Positions 12,175-23,003 of a stretch of DNA of 64,000 nt are shown here, piece by piece. Numbering within the stretch: the first letter of the stretch is position 1; the number at the start of each line of letters is the position of its first letter. Source of the stretch: Przewalskia tangutica (lineage: Eukaryota; Streptophyta; Magnoliopsida; Solanales; Solanaceae); assembly GCA_029844215.1 (NCBI GenBank), contig CM056724.1, forward strand, positions 9,790,307 through 9,854,306, written 5' to 3'. The position numbers and the translations under genes were made by a program. The notes under the pieces are model-generated. The model was not told the DNA's origin. It saw nothing but the letters and a program-made list of their open reading frames with translations, and ran no database searches.

Positions 12175-13472
12175 CTCCATCCGTCTCAATTAGAGTTGGC
12201 GGTGGATTCTGGATCATGTCCGGATTCGATAGATTCAGATTCGTTTTATAGAATATGAATTTTCAAAATTTGGACCCGACGGATCCAGATCGGACCCGAA
12301 TTCGTTTTTGACGGATCGGATCGGAATCTCGTGTTTGAGATCCGTATACGGTCCAGATCCGATCCGTGGATCCGTTTTTTATTAAATATATCCATAACCT
12401 GAAAGGTGATTAGTTCTCATCGTTCTAGGTTTCACTCTAAAAAGGTAGAGGCATTAATGTGCTTGCAAAATTGGATGATCGGAGATATTAAATGTATCTA
12501 TTATTTATGTATTGATTATTCTCATATACGTTAATATCAAAAAAAATCTAACATGAACCTTCTATTTATTTTTCAATTTATTTCAAATAAAGGTACTTTG
12601 GAGGGCACACATGTTTGTTCGACAATTACTGAAGATTCTGAAGAAAGGAAAGTAGTTGACTGTATTGATATGGTAAATGATATGTTTAACCATAAATATT
12701 CATTGAGATGAATCTTTTTAGTTATCTCTTTTTAATATGATTGTTTCTTTGTTATTTTAGGATGTTGATGACGTTGAAACTAGTGATTTCGAAGACTAGT
12801 TTATCAAGTTTGGCATAAGGTTATAGAAGATGTTGCTGACATTTTAAAGAACATTGTTGTAGAATTTAATTTCAAGACCTTTGTAATAGCATCGTTTTCC
12901 ATGATGTTGTTATTTACTTACTTTGCTTCACCATCTTTATTTTTTGTGATGCTAAAACTTCGTTCAGTATTTTGGAAGAATGATATCATATTTGTGTAGG
13001 TTGATTGAATGAACTCAAGCATTTTTTTCAATCATATTGAATTTTATTTTGTCAAAAAAAATTCAATATGTGGGAATATTATTCAAGGCAATTTTTTTTA
13101 CATATGGATTCAGATCCGATCCGTGGATCCGATTTTTATGGACCCGATGGATCTGGATTCGGATCTGGATCCAGGTATGAAAAATAGATCTGAATCTGGA
13201 TCTAATAGGCTCCGGTCCAGATCCGATCAATTGTCATCCCTAGTCTCAATTTATGTGATATAATTTAACTAGGTACGAAGTTTAAGAAATAAATGTAGAC
13301 TTTTGAATCTTGTGATCTAAAATAAATCAAAGATATTTATGTGGCTATAGATCATCTCGTTAAGCGTAAAATGTACAGTTTAAAGTTAAGTTGTTGACAA
13401 ATAAAAAAATGTATCATTTTTTTGAAACGGCCTAAAAATAAAAATATATCATATAAATTGGGACATGACGAG
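12175..13472. mobile_element. TA-flanked MITE (Stowaway-like) split by a hAT element
   Basis: The left end ctccatccgtctcaat and the right end (reverse complement CTCGTCATGTCCCAATTTAT) resemble the widespread CTCCCTCCGTCCCAATTTATGTG family, with TA at both borders (12173-12174, 13473-13474). Without the insertion at 12191-13242 it is about 240 bp, like the uninterrupted family member at 44777-45000, with which it shares a cgttaagcgtaaaa core. Confidence 0.75.
12191..13242. mobile_element. Non-autonomous hAT element, 1.05 kb
   Basis: A perfect 8-bp duplication GTCTCAAT flanks it (12183-12190, 13243-13250). The ends TAGAGTTGGCGG and (reverse complement) TAGGGATGACAA are hAT-like inverted termini. 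Both subterminal regions carry cagatccgatccgtggatccg (near 12354 and 13109). No transposase motif was found in the interior. Confidence 0.85.
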
Positions 13473-14065
13473 TAATTACAAAAGATTTTGGCGAATATAC
13501 AGAGGTCAAAAGCAACTACAAACCCTTTATTTTTATCCGGCAAAAATAGGAATTTTATTTTCTGCATTTTAGAAACCAATTGTCCTACTCAACTAAACTT
13601 GCCAAAAGAATGAGTAAATATCTCAAAAGGTCATTCAAGTATGTGGAATTATCAATAACACCCAACACTGGTGTGTTTGCCTTGAATTTAGATGAAGGAA
13701 AAAAAGTATGGAATTATCTAGTAAAGCCACTTAACTTAATTTTTATAAATAAAGTCACTCAACTTATGAATTTTTTCTTACAAAATCACTCAAGTTATAT
13801 TGATTTTCCCATACATTATAACCAAAATTAAAAGAGATAATTACATAACTCCCCCCCCCCCCCCCTTAAGTTTAGTTATGTAATACATACTTCTTTTGTG
13901 ATTTATAATATTATGCTTGCCTCTTTTATTTTATTTTTTATAATATTTATTTTAACTTAATTATTAGTAAAATAATTTTTTTAATTTAACTAATATGTCC
14001 TTTATTATATATTACTTTGCTTAAATAATTTTGTCAGCATTACTTGACAAAATAAGCTAATCTTT
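13473..14065. other. AT-rich spacer with poly-C run
   Basis: Contains a C run at about 13850-13866 and AT-rich sequence. An open stretch at 13580-13831 has no recognisable protein features. No gene is supported. Confidence 0.5.
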
Positions 14066-15678
14066 TGTTACACCTCGTAAGATTAAAGCGATAATTAAGA
14101 ATGTAATTAAGAAAATAAGATTCGAATATCGAAGATTAGTATACAAGAGGATGTGATTCTGGAAAGATGTTGGTCACATTGAGTGTGACGTTGGAAACTT
14201 ATAGTAATAATTGTATAATCTCGTTATGGGTTGGTAACGTATAATAAGAATTATGACATTGAGAATACGAGGCTTTATGAAAGTCTCGGAAATTAAAGGA
14301 ATTAAAGGAAGCGGAAGTTAAGATTTAAAAGAAGTGGGGTTAAAAATTACTAATTGGGAGACTTGGGACCAATGTGTAATAAAAGAATTTCAGATTTTTA
14401 TTAAACCTATACTCTTCATCTCTTTCACTCTAAATTCAAAACCAAAGTTTCTCCATCTCCTCCCCTCTCCCCCCCCCCCCCCTAGCTGAGACCTCTCTCT
14501 CCCCCATTCCAATAGCTAAAATTCATTAAGCTTTCAATTCCCCTCATAGATTAAGAATGTTCACCTAAATCAGAAGCCAAAAATTTGAGAAAACATGGTA
14601 AAATCGGGATCACCGAATTTGAGCAAGAAATTTCGGATTTTTTGACAAGTTTTTGGGAAGAAAAACGTGTATGAAGGAGGTATTAACACTGTAGAATGTA
14701 TGCATGTCAATTTGGAGTTGAAGAATAGTGAAATTGAAGCAAAAAGCGAGGGCACAACGATTGGTTGTAGGGACTGTTTTTGCTTCATTTTAAGGTATAA
14801 AATTCTTCTTTCTATGATATAATTGGAGTGCATGTTGTTAGAATTAAGGAAATGAATTTGTGTTAAGGGAAAATTGGAATTAAAACATTGCATGTGAATA
14901 TTTTGGATGTTGTAGCCGATATTATGACTAATTTTACTAATCTTGGAATTGTCGTATTCGATTATTATGTTGTGAAGTTCGTCGTTGCTTTGCATGTTGA
15001 AATTGGAAGAAAATCTTGATGTTTAAGTTATAGTTGTTCATAAGGAATTATTGGAACATGAATTGGTTTTGTGGATGTTGGCCGAAAACTTGCTTGAAAT
15101 TGTTGGATATGGTCGCGTTGAGTTAGGGGCTGATTTTGTGAAGTTTAAATGTTGGAGATTTAATTATAAACATGTATATATATTGTGGCAATTACAAATA
15201 CATGTCTTAAAGAATTAAAGAGTAAAAAGGGGTATTAGGTTGAAAATTGTGGGACTTGAACTCTTGTTGTTGTCGCTAGAGTTGATGGATTGTTTTAAGA
15301 TTGTTCTAATAGGGATTAAGGGCTGAATTAACATGAGAAATAGGTGGAGTAATCACCTTGGTCGTTGTAGTTGTCGTATTACATAAATGTAAAAGAGAGA
15401 GAATGTATTATGGTAGCGTATATGAAGTACATGAGACTAATTTGGTTATATATTGGAATTGTGTTTGGTTGGCATTTGTTGTAAATTGTGGATGTACATA
15501 TAAACAGGGGAAGTGTTGTCCGAATTTTTATAGAAAAGAGAGCCGTCTTTCGATATAACTTACGTTAGAAATCATAGAATTGACGGACGTATTACCCTTT
15601 ATTATAGGTTGAAGTATTAGACGAGACGTGTTCTAACATTGAGTTGGCTAGCTCGACTAAAAGGTATGTGAACTATTC

Positions 15679-18525
15679 TGTTACACCTCGTAAGTTAAGA
15701 CGATAATTAAGAACGTCATTAAGGAAGTATGATTCGAATTTTGGAAATAAAGTATATTTTTACATGCTAATACGGAAATTTTTTTTTTAGTACTACGCAT
15801 GTGACGACGAGAATTAATGCGGGTAGTGAAAATTGTTCCAATGGAGAATACGAGGCTTTATGAGATTTTCGGAAATTAAAGGGAGCGAGATTTAAGATTT
15901 AATTTACTTGAGGGGTTAATTTATGAAGACTTAAAAGGAGTGGGACTTAAGGTGGATAAATTATGAGATATGGACTAACTAATAATAAACAATTTCAGAT
16001 TTCAATTTAACCCTTACAAAGTTTTCATCTTCTCATTTAAACTAAGAAGAACACAAACTTAATCCATTCTCTCCTTTCTCTCCCTCTTTAGCCGATACAC
16101 ACCCCTATTTCTATACAAAATTGAAGCTTTCTAATTCTTTCCCCTATAACAAGATCCTCTACAAATTTCCAAACCAAAAACACAAAAAAAAAAGGAAAAG
16201 GAAATCGTGAAAAACAGTGGCAAAACCCACGGACTGCTGGCCGATTTTTGGGCAGAAATTCCAGTTTTTTTTTTGACGAAATTAAGGAAAACATGTGTAG
16301 ATGATGGGTAAACGTTGTAGATGTTTGCATGTTGAATTGAAGTTGGGAAAGTGAAAGATTGGGCAAGAAATGAGGGCAAAAATCGGGACTGCCAGGGCAG
16401 ATTTTGGGTTTCATTTTTGAGGTAAATTACTCTTCTTCTTGCAGTATAATTTGAGTTGCATGTTGTTGTAAATTGAAGAAATGGATTTGTGTAAAAAGAA
16501 CTTGGAAATTTGAGATTTGCATGTGCTTATTATGATGTGTAATTACTAATTCTTTGGGACTAGTTTTATGTAAGATGAATGCGATTATGTTATGACTATA
16601 AACGTCACTAATTACATGTTGAGAATTGAAGAAGAAACCTTGATATTTAAAGTTATAGTTGTTATATGAAGTTGTTGGAAACTTAATTGGAGAGTGAGAA
16701 ATCTTGACATTTAAGTTGTAATTAGTCGTATGGAAGCATTGAAATAGAGAATTGGATCCTAAGAATTAAGAAAAAGTTTTGGAATTGAAATATGAGTTGG
16801 CCGAAAAGTTGATGGAAATTATTGAACATTATGGTGATGTATTACGGGCTGAATTAGTGTTTAAATATAAGTTACAAACATGCATATGTATTGGGGTAGT
16901 TACCTATACATGTCTTGGAAGGATTAAAGAGTAGAAAAGTGTTAATTTCACATTCTTGAATTGACGATGTTGCTAGAAGATTGGATTGCTCCCATGAATA
17001 ATTCTAACTCAACTAAATGATTGACTAACATGAGAAATAAATGTAGTAGTTTCCTTGGTTATTGAAGTTGTTAAATGGAATAATTATAAAGAGAAAGTAT
17101 GCGCACTAACGACGTAAATGGAGTATTTGAGATAGTTTTGATTACATATTGAAATGATAGTGATTGTTGATTTGATTTGACTTGTTGGTTAACTGTGGAT
17201 ACACACATAAACAGAGAAAATGCTGCCCAAATTTCTATAGAAATAGAAAGTCGCTATTCGATATAACTTACGTTAGAGATCATAAAGTTAACGAATGAAT
17301 TACTATTGTTATAGGTGGAAGTACTAATTGAGACAAGATATATTTATAGAGTTTGTTAGTTCGTCAATAAGGTATGTGAAACTCTTCTTTCTTTCTTTTG
17401 GCATGATTTTTAATGAAAGTACGGCGGACGTACGTGATTCCTATGAGTTCAGTTTTAAAAGATAATTGTTGATAAATGCTTATGATTTTCAGTAAAAGAG
17501 TTTATTATGATGATATTACCGAGAGTCAAAAGATGATTTTTAATTGTGTATGGTTGCTTATGATAACTACTCGTGCTGAGTATTATTGTTTCGCTCCACC
17601 GAGTCCCGGGCCGGATCATGTTCGTGCGCAGCCTTACAGAATTCATCGAGTCTCTCACTAGAGGGCCGAGACACGTTATATATATATTTATAGATTTTAT
17701 CAAGTCCCTCCATAGAGGGCCGCGACATGTTATGCGCACATATACAGATTCCATCGAGTCCCTCCCTAGAGGGCCGAGACACGTATACAGAGTTATATAT
17801 AGATATGGACAAATGATTCTATGAGTAAGCATTCATGATTTCTGACATGACTCACTTTTATGAAACTTGATGACTCTCTATTTTTACTTGGCACATATGT
17901 GATTTCATTTTCAGTATTTCATGTTTTATATACTCAGTACATTATTTCAGCATCGACCCTCTCTCGAGGGCCGTTAAATGCCCGCAGGTACAGGTGATCG
18001 GTTAGGTGACCCTCCAGTTTAGGACATCTACCAGCTGCTAAAGAGCGCCCTTGTTCCGGAGCCAGTTATTTTGGTACAGATCTTTACATTCCAGACTTAC
18101 GCACATTTTGGGCACGACGGGGCCCTGTCCCGTCATATGTCACTATCGTACTCTTAGAGGTCTGTAGACAGTTGTGGGCATAGATGCGTTTTGGTCTCGT
18201 GAAGATTGTTATTGCGTTTTAGCCATCTGTATTGTTACACTTGTTTTGGATGTTTCCGCATATAGCGACAACCTTGTCGGCTTGCCTATTTTGATTGTTC
18301 CCCTATATATGTGATGTTATTTGGTGGCAGGCTAGTCGGCTAGCGTGTTGTGATATGTTGGTTAGTTGTGTAAGGCAGCCTTGTCAGCTCGCCTATTTTT
18401 GGGGCATGGTATAGATGCAGCGTTGTGCTACCGAATTTTACCCTTAGATGTCAATTGATTATGTGACAGGTTAGTGTAATGGCGTCCAATTAGGGCGTCG
18501 GGTCGCGGCCCGTCGGGTCGTGACA
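15679..18525 (+). mobile_element. Solo LTR B nested in LTR A
   Basis: It begins TGTTACACCTCGTAAG, ends GGGTCGTGACA and has a perfect 5-bp duplication TATTC (15674-15678, 18526-18530). It is the same family and orientation as LTR A. After it, LTR A resumes at ttctttctttcttttggcatgac, which LTR B also carries at about 17384-17408, so the two can be aligned along their length. Confidence 0.85.
17595..17795. repeat. Tandem array in LTR B, about 4 units of 47-54 bp
   Basis: The word (g/a)agtcccnc..gggccg starts at 17601, 17648, 17702 and 17755. The later units share tccct.c..tagagggccgagacacgt. The first unit (accgagtcccgggccgg) resembles the unit of the array in LTR A. Confidence 0.8.
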
Positions 18526-18685
18526 TATTCTTTCTTTCTTTTGGCATGACTTTTATTAAGTAAACGTACGGCGGACGTACATGGTTTCTATATAGTCAAA
18601 TTCCTAGTAATATGAGTTATGAGAAGTGTCTTTGATGTTTACAAGGAAAAGTTCATTTTAATGATTTTATTAAGAGTCGAATGAT

Positions 18686-18955
18686 GAGTTCACACCGAGT
18701 CCCATAACAGGCCGGGTACGTCATGTATATGATTTCACACCGAATCCCATAATGGTCCGGGTACGGTATGTATATAATTTCACACCGAGTCCCATAATGG
18801 ACCGGGTACGGTAAGTATATGATTTCACACCGAGTCCCATAATGTGCCGGATACGGTAAATATAGGATTTCACACCGAGTCCCATAATGGGCCGGGTACG
18901 GTAAGTATAGGATTTCACACCGAGTCCCATAATGGATGGGGTATGGTATATATAT
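18686..18955. repeat. 45-bp tandem array in LTR A, six units
   Basis: The word cacaccga(g/a)tcccata starts at 18691, 18736, 18781, 18826, 18871 and 18916, an exact 45-bp period, each followed by a ccgggtacg-like motif. Because 45 is a multiple of three, an open frame persists through the array. It should not be read as a gene. Confidence 0.95.
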
Positions 18956-19644
18956 GTATATGACTCTCATTTTTATAAGGCACAACTGACTCTCATTTGT
19001 ATACGGCACAGTGGGATTTGGATTCTGATTTTTATACTTGTCTCCTGTTATCTATTGGCACAATTATGATCTTCTTTACAGTATTACATGTTTTACTTAC
19101 TCAGTACATTATTTCGTACTGACCCCCTATATTGGGGGGGGGGGAACTGCGTTCATGCCCGCAGGTACAGATGCTCAGTTTGGTGGTCCTTCGGTCTAGG
19201 TTCCTGCTCAGCTGTTTGGAAAGCTCCCTTGATTCAGAGCTTTGTCATTTTGGTACAAAACTTTATTCCGACTTATGTATAGTTATGGGCACAACGGGGT
19301 TGGTCATATGAGGACTGTAGTTATGTTTTATTTAGCTGTACTATTGTATTTCGTTTTGGGATGTTCCCGTATATAGTGACAGCCTTGTCGGCTTGCCCAT
19401 TTTATCATGTTGGTTAGATGTGACTCCTCAGGAGACAGGATTATTCGTGTGTAAAGGCAGCCTTGCCGGCTTGCCTATTCGGCATGCGCTATGTTTGCGG
19501 CGTTATGCTGCCGAATTTCATATTGTCCTTAGTGGCAGTCTGATTACGTGACAAGTTAGTATAATGGCGTCGTTAGGGCGCCTAGTCGCGGTCCGTCGGG
19601 TCGGGTCGTGACATCTTTTATGTTAGGTAGACATGAACGTTGCA

Positions 19645-21987
19645 TAGGGGTGACAGATGGTTCGTTTGGGCTGAAATTGGGCGGGTCAAGATGGGTTGAA
19701 GCTGTAGATGGGTAATTGTCCAACCCGCCCAAAACTTACCTAGGTTAAGATGTAGTGTCAGACCTATTTAGGTTCACGATTGTTCAGTTGAACAACCGGT
19801 TTTTTTTTGCAATGGTATTTTCCACTTTTGAACAACCACAACATCTTCATTCCCTTGTACACCGCTGTGAATTTTTTCGAACAATCACTTCAAACTCGAT
19901 AGATCCGCCACTGTTAAGATGTGCAGGTCAAGATGAGCTAAAATGATGGGTCATAACCCATATTGCCCAATTTGACCCATTACTTTTACAAAATTTAAAC
20001 TTACCTTCTATGATGTTATTTTATTTTGTATGATATTTGATTTTTCCATATCTTTATTTTTAAAATAAGAATAATATTTTAAAGATTTTTTATAAAAGCA
20101 AAAAAAATTATGAAATAGAAATTTGATGATGGGGTGGGGTGGAAAGGGTAGGTGTGGATAGCGGGTAAAAACAATAATTTTTTTATAAATTATTTATAAA
20201 AGTAAAAAATATAATATAGAAATTTGAGAATGTGGTAGGCGGGGAGTCGAGGTAAGAAAAAATCATATTTTTTATAAATTATTTATAAAATTAAAAAAAT
20301 ATAAAATAGAAATTTGAGAAAGTGGTATGGGGGGGGGATTGTAGGGCGGGAGATGAGGTAGAGGCGCAGGAGGGGAGGGGAGTTGGATGTAAGAAAAAAA
20401 TTCATATTTTTTATAAATTATTTATAAAAGTAAAAAAAAATATAAAATAGAAATTTGAGAAAGGGGTGAGGTGGGGTGGTTAGGTAGAGAGGGGTAAGAA
20501 GAAATTTCATATTTTTTATAAATTGTTTATAAAAGTAAAGAAATATAAAATAGAAATTTGAGAATGTGGTAGGGGGTAGGGTGGGGGGGGGGGGGGAGAG
20601 GTACAATTTTTTTTCATTTTTTTTATAAAAGTAACAAAAAATATGAAATAGAAATTTGAGGATGGGTGGGGGTGGAGGGGGGAGGTGTCACCAGGAACAG
20701 GAAAAAGAAATTCCAAGAAATCCAAAAAGGTGTGGGTCGGGTGGAGGGGTAGGTATGGATATGGAGTAAGAAAAAAATCATATTTTTATAAATTATTTAT
20801 AAAAGTAAAAATATAAAATAGAAATTTGAAATGAGGTGGGGTTAGGGCGGAGAGGGTAAGAAAAATTTTCATATTTTTATAAATTATTTATAAAAGTAAA
20901 TAAATATAAAATAAAAATTTGAGAAAATGTGATAGGCGGGAGGTGGGGGTAGGGGCGAGGGTATGGTTTTTTTAATTTTATTTTTAATTTTTTATAAAAG
21001 TAACAAAAAATATGAAATCGAAATTTGAGGATGGGGTGATGGTGGGGGTTGATGGGTAGGGTGTGGGTAGGGTGGACGGGGTAGGTGTGGATATGAGGTA
21101 AGAAAAATTATAAATTATTTATAAAAGTAAAAAAAATATAAGATATATAAAATAGAAATTTGAGAATTTGATAGGGCGAGGGGTGGGGGGGGGGATACAA
21201 TTTTTTTTCATATTTTTAAATAAAAGTAACAAAAAATATGAAATATAAATTTTTAGGATGGGAGTGGGGGTGGGTGGGGGTGGAGGGGTAGGTGTGGATA
21301 ATGGGTAAGAAAAAACATATTTTTATAAATTATTTATAAAAGTTAAAAAAATATAAAATAGAAATTCGAGATTTGGGCAGGGTGGGGGTAGGGTAAGATA
21401 AAATTTCATATTTATTTTTATAAAAGTAACAAAAATATGAAATAGAAATTTGTGGATGGGGCGGAGGGTAGGTGGGGTTAGGCGGTAGGGGGAGGTAAGA
21501 CAAAACCATAATTTTATAAAATAAAAAAAATGATGTAATCGAAATTTGAGGCTTGGGTGCGGGGTTGGGGTGAGCCGGGCGGGGGTGGAAGTAAGAAAAA
21601 AAATTCAATTTTTTATAATTTTTTATAAAAATAAAAATAAGAAATTTGGGAATGTGGTAGGGCGGGGGAAGGGGGTAGGGCGGGAGTCGGGGTAGGTAAG
21701 AAATTTGAGGATGGGGTTGAGGGGGTAGAGGAGGAGGTAAGAAAAAAATTCATATTTTAAATATTTTTTTTATAAAAGTAAAAAAAATATGAAATAGAAG
21801 AACTGAGTAAACAATAGAATAATAAATGTGTTACTTTGAGCTAATGTAATGAGTTGATTTGGAATGTTCAAGATGAAAGAGTTAAGTTGAGCTAGCTCAA
21901 ACTTAGCCCATTTAATAGTATGTCATTGCCCAAATCCATTAAAATTTGGGCGGGTCAATTGGACTTGAGTCCAATTTATCACCCCTA
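19645..21987. mobile_element. Non-autonomous hAT element with internal minisatellite
   Basis: Ends TAGGGGTGACA and (reverse complement) TAGGGGTGATA form hAT-type inverted termini. The flanking 8-mers ACGTTGCA (19637-19644) and ACGCTGCA (21988-21995) match at 7 of 8 positions. Subterminal parts carry gggcgggtca and gacccgccca words in inverted orientation. The interior has no transposase and is mostly the minisatellite at 20060-21790. Confidence 0.8.
20060..21790. repeat. Minisatellite of alternating AT-rich and G-rich blocks
   Basis: Units of roughly 75-125 bp alternate an AT block (ttataaattatttataaaagtaaaa..tataaaatagaaatttgag) with a G-rich block (gtggtaggggg..ggtaag). About 15-17 imperfect copies run in one orientation. 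The G-rich strand is constant, with frequent runs of three or more G. Short minus-strand open frames here are by-products. Confidence 0.85.
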
Positions 21988-22407
21988 ACGCTGCACTAAA
22001 TAATACTTATATTAAACCCACACGTCAAAATGGATTCCCAAAATGATTCTTGGTATTTACATAATGTATGGACCTCCTATATAAAAGTGTAAATAGTGTC
22101 CGATAACAAACTCAATGAAACTACGTGTAGTAATTTTTGTTTTTCTAGTAGACATAGGATGTGTTTAGTATGGACGAAAATATTTTCTAATTTTTTCATG
22201 TGTGATTGATTAAAATATTTAAAAAATATTTTTTTAGAAAAATAAGTTCCTTAATAATGAAAAAAATGAGTTGTGAAAACAAATTTCATAAATAACAAAT
22301 CCAAATTCATTATTTCCTCCGACCCACCCAACACTTCCGACCCCTACCCCTTTACCATCACACTCCCTACCACCCCAAAACCTCACTCCCACGCCCCAAT
22401 TCCATAA
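21988..22407. other. Non-coding sequence with a decayed MITE
   Basis: From about 22150 the sequence (tgtgtttagtatgga..aaaatattttctaa..gaaaaataagttcctta) resembles a common Solanaceae MITE. It seems to resume after 22626 with aatatttttttacaaacaca. No gene is seen. Confidence 0.4.
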
Positions 22408-22626
22408 TGTTTTATTAGTTTTGTTGACGAAGGAACCCGCAACCGCTGCTCTTTCGAGTGCGCACAGGGTAAACTCCGGATCGTATGATAACCACGCGTC
22501 GGTTAAACCACACTTCGGCAAGTGTAATGACTCCCAAGAGGCGAAGGCGCCGACGTTATCACGAGGTTTGACTTGTGACCAAACTCTCCCACCACCCAAG
22601 TGAATACTCCTCTGCCAAACCAACCT
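22408..22626 (-). mobile_element. SINE-like element, minus strand
   Basis: On the minus strand it starts GGTTGGTTTGGCAGAGGAGTA (box-A-like) and has ccggagtttaccctgtgcgcac..gcggttgcgggttccttcgtc near its 3' end, followed by an A-rich tail. This 3' signature is familiar from plant SINEs. The stretch is open on the minus strand but has no protein features. It sits inside MITE-like sequence. Confidence 0.55.
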
Positions 22627-23003
22627 GATTACGCGAATATGTTTTGTTAGTCTATATATAATTACTTTTGAAATAATATTTTTTTACAAACACAACCCCA
22701 CACAAAAGGTCAACAAATCCATTAATTTTTCAAGAAAATATGTATGAAAGTGCAATTAGTAGCCGTAGCATAGTTTGCTACCTTTTTTTTTTTTAAGCCG
22801 CTACTCGTACGCACATAAACCGGACGAATGCAATAGCCTTCAAATAGCGTAGCTACAGCATAGTTTGCTACCTTGTTTCTACATCTAGTGGAACCGACTC
22901 AGATTTCCATAGTGTTGTCTCCATCTATTTTTAGCTCTCCTTGAAAAAATCATCAAAGCTAACAATTGTTCATCGCTTACATTTATTTTTTTGTTTTGGG
23001 AAA
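22627..23003 (+). promoter_or_regulatory. Upstream region of xanthine dehydrogenase
   Basis: Presumed promoter and 5' UTR. Two ccgtagcatagtttgctacc-like copies occur (about 22763-22782 and 22851-22872), the second followed by a different flank. No convincing TATA box was identified, so the transcription start is unknown. Confidence 0.35.

Larger units (their letters stand above)
14066..19613 (+). mobile_element. Solo LTR A, split by solo LTR B
   Basis: It starts TGTTACACCTCGTAAG and ends GGGTCGTGACA, with perfect 5-bp duplications TCTTT at 14061-14065 and 19614-19618. Without LTR B and its duplicated target it is about 2.7 kb. No internal retroelement sequence is present, so it is a solo LTR produced by LTR-LTR recombination. 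Ends of this kind are common in Solanaceae gypsy LTRs. No gene lies inside. Confidence 0.85.

Noticed and set aside
18691..18955. CRISPR-like regularly spaced repeat
   Set aside because: Units are contiguous tandem copies without unique spacers, in a plant LTR.
18653..19009. 118-codon minus-strand frame with 15-residue repeats (PYPxHYGTRCE)
   Set aside because: Created by a 45-bp tandem repeat in a solo LTR; the period is divisible by three, so stops are absent by chance.
22234..22623. 129-codon minus-strand frame
   Set aside because: Covers a SINE-like element joined to MITE sequence; no family signature.
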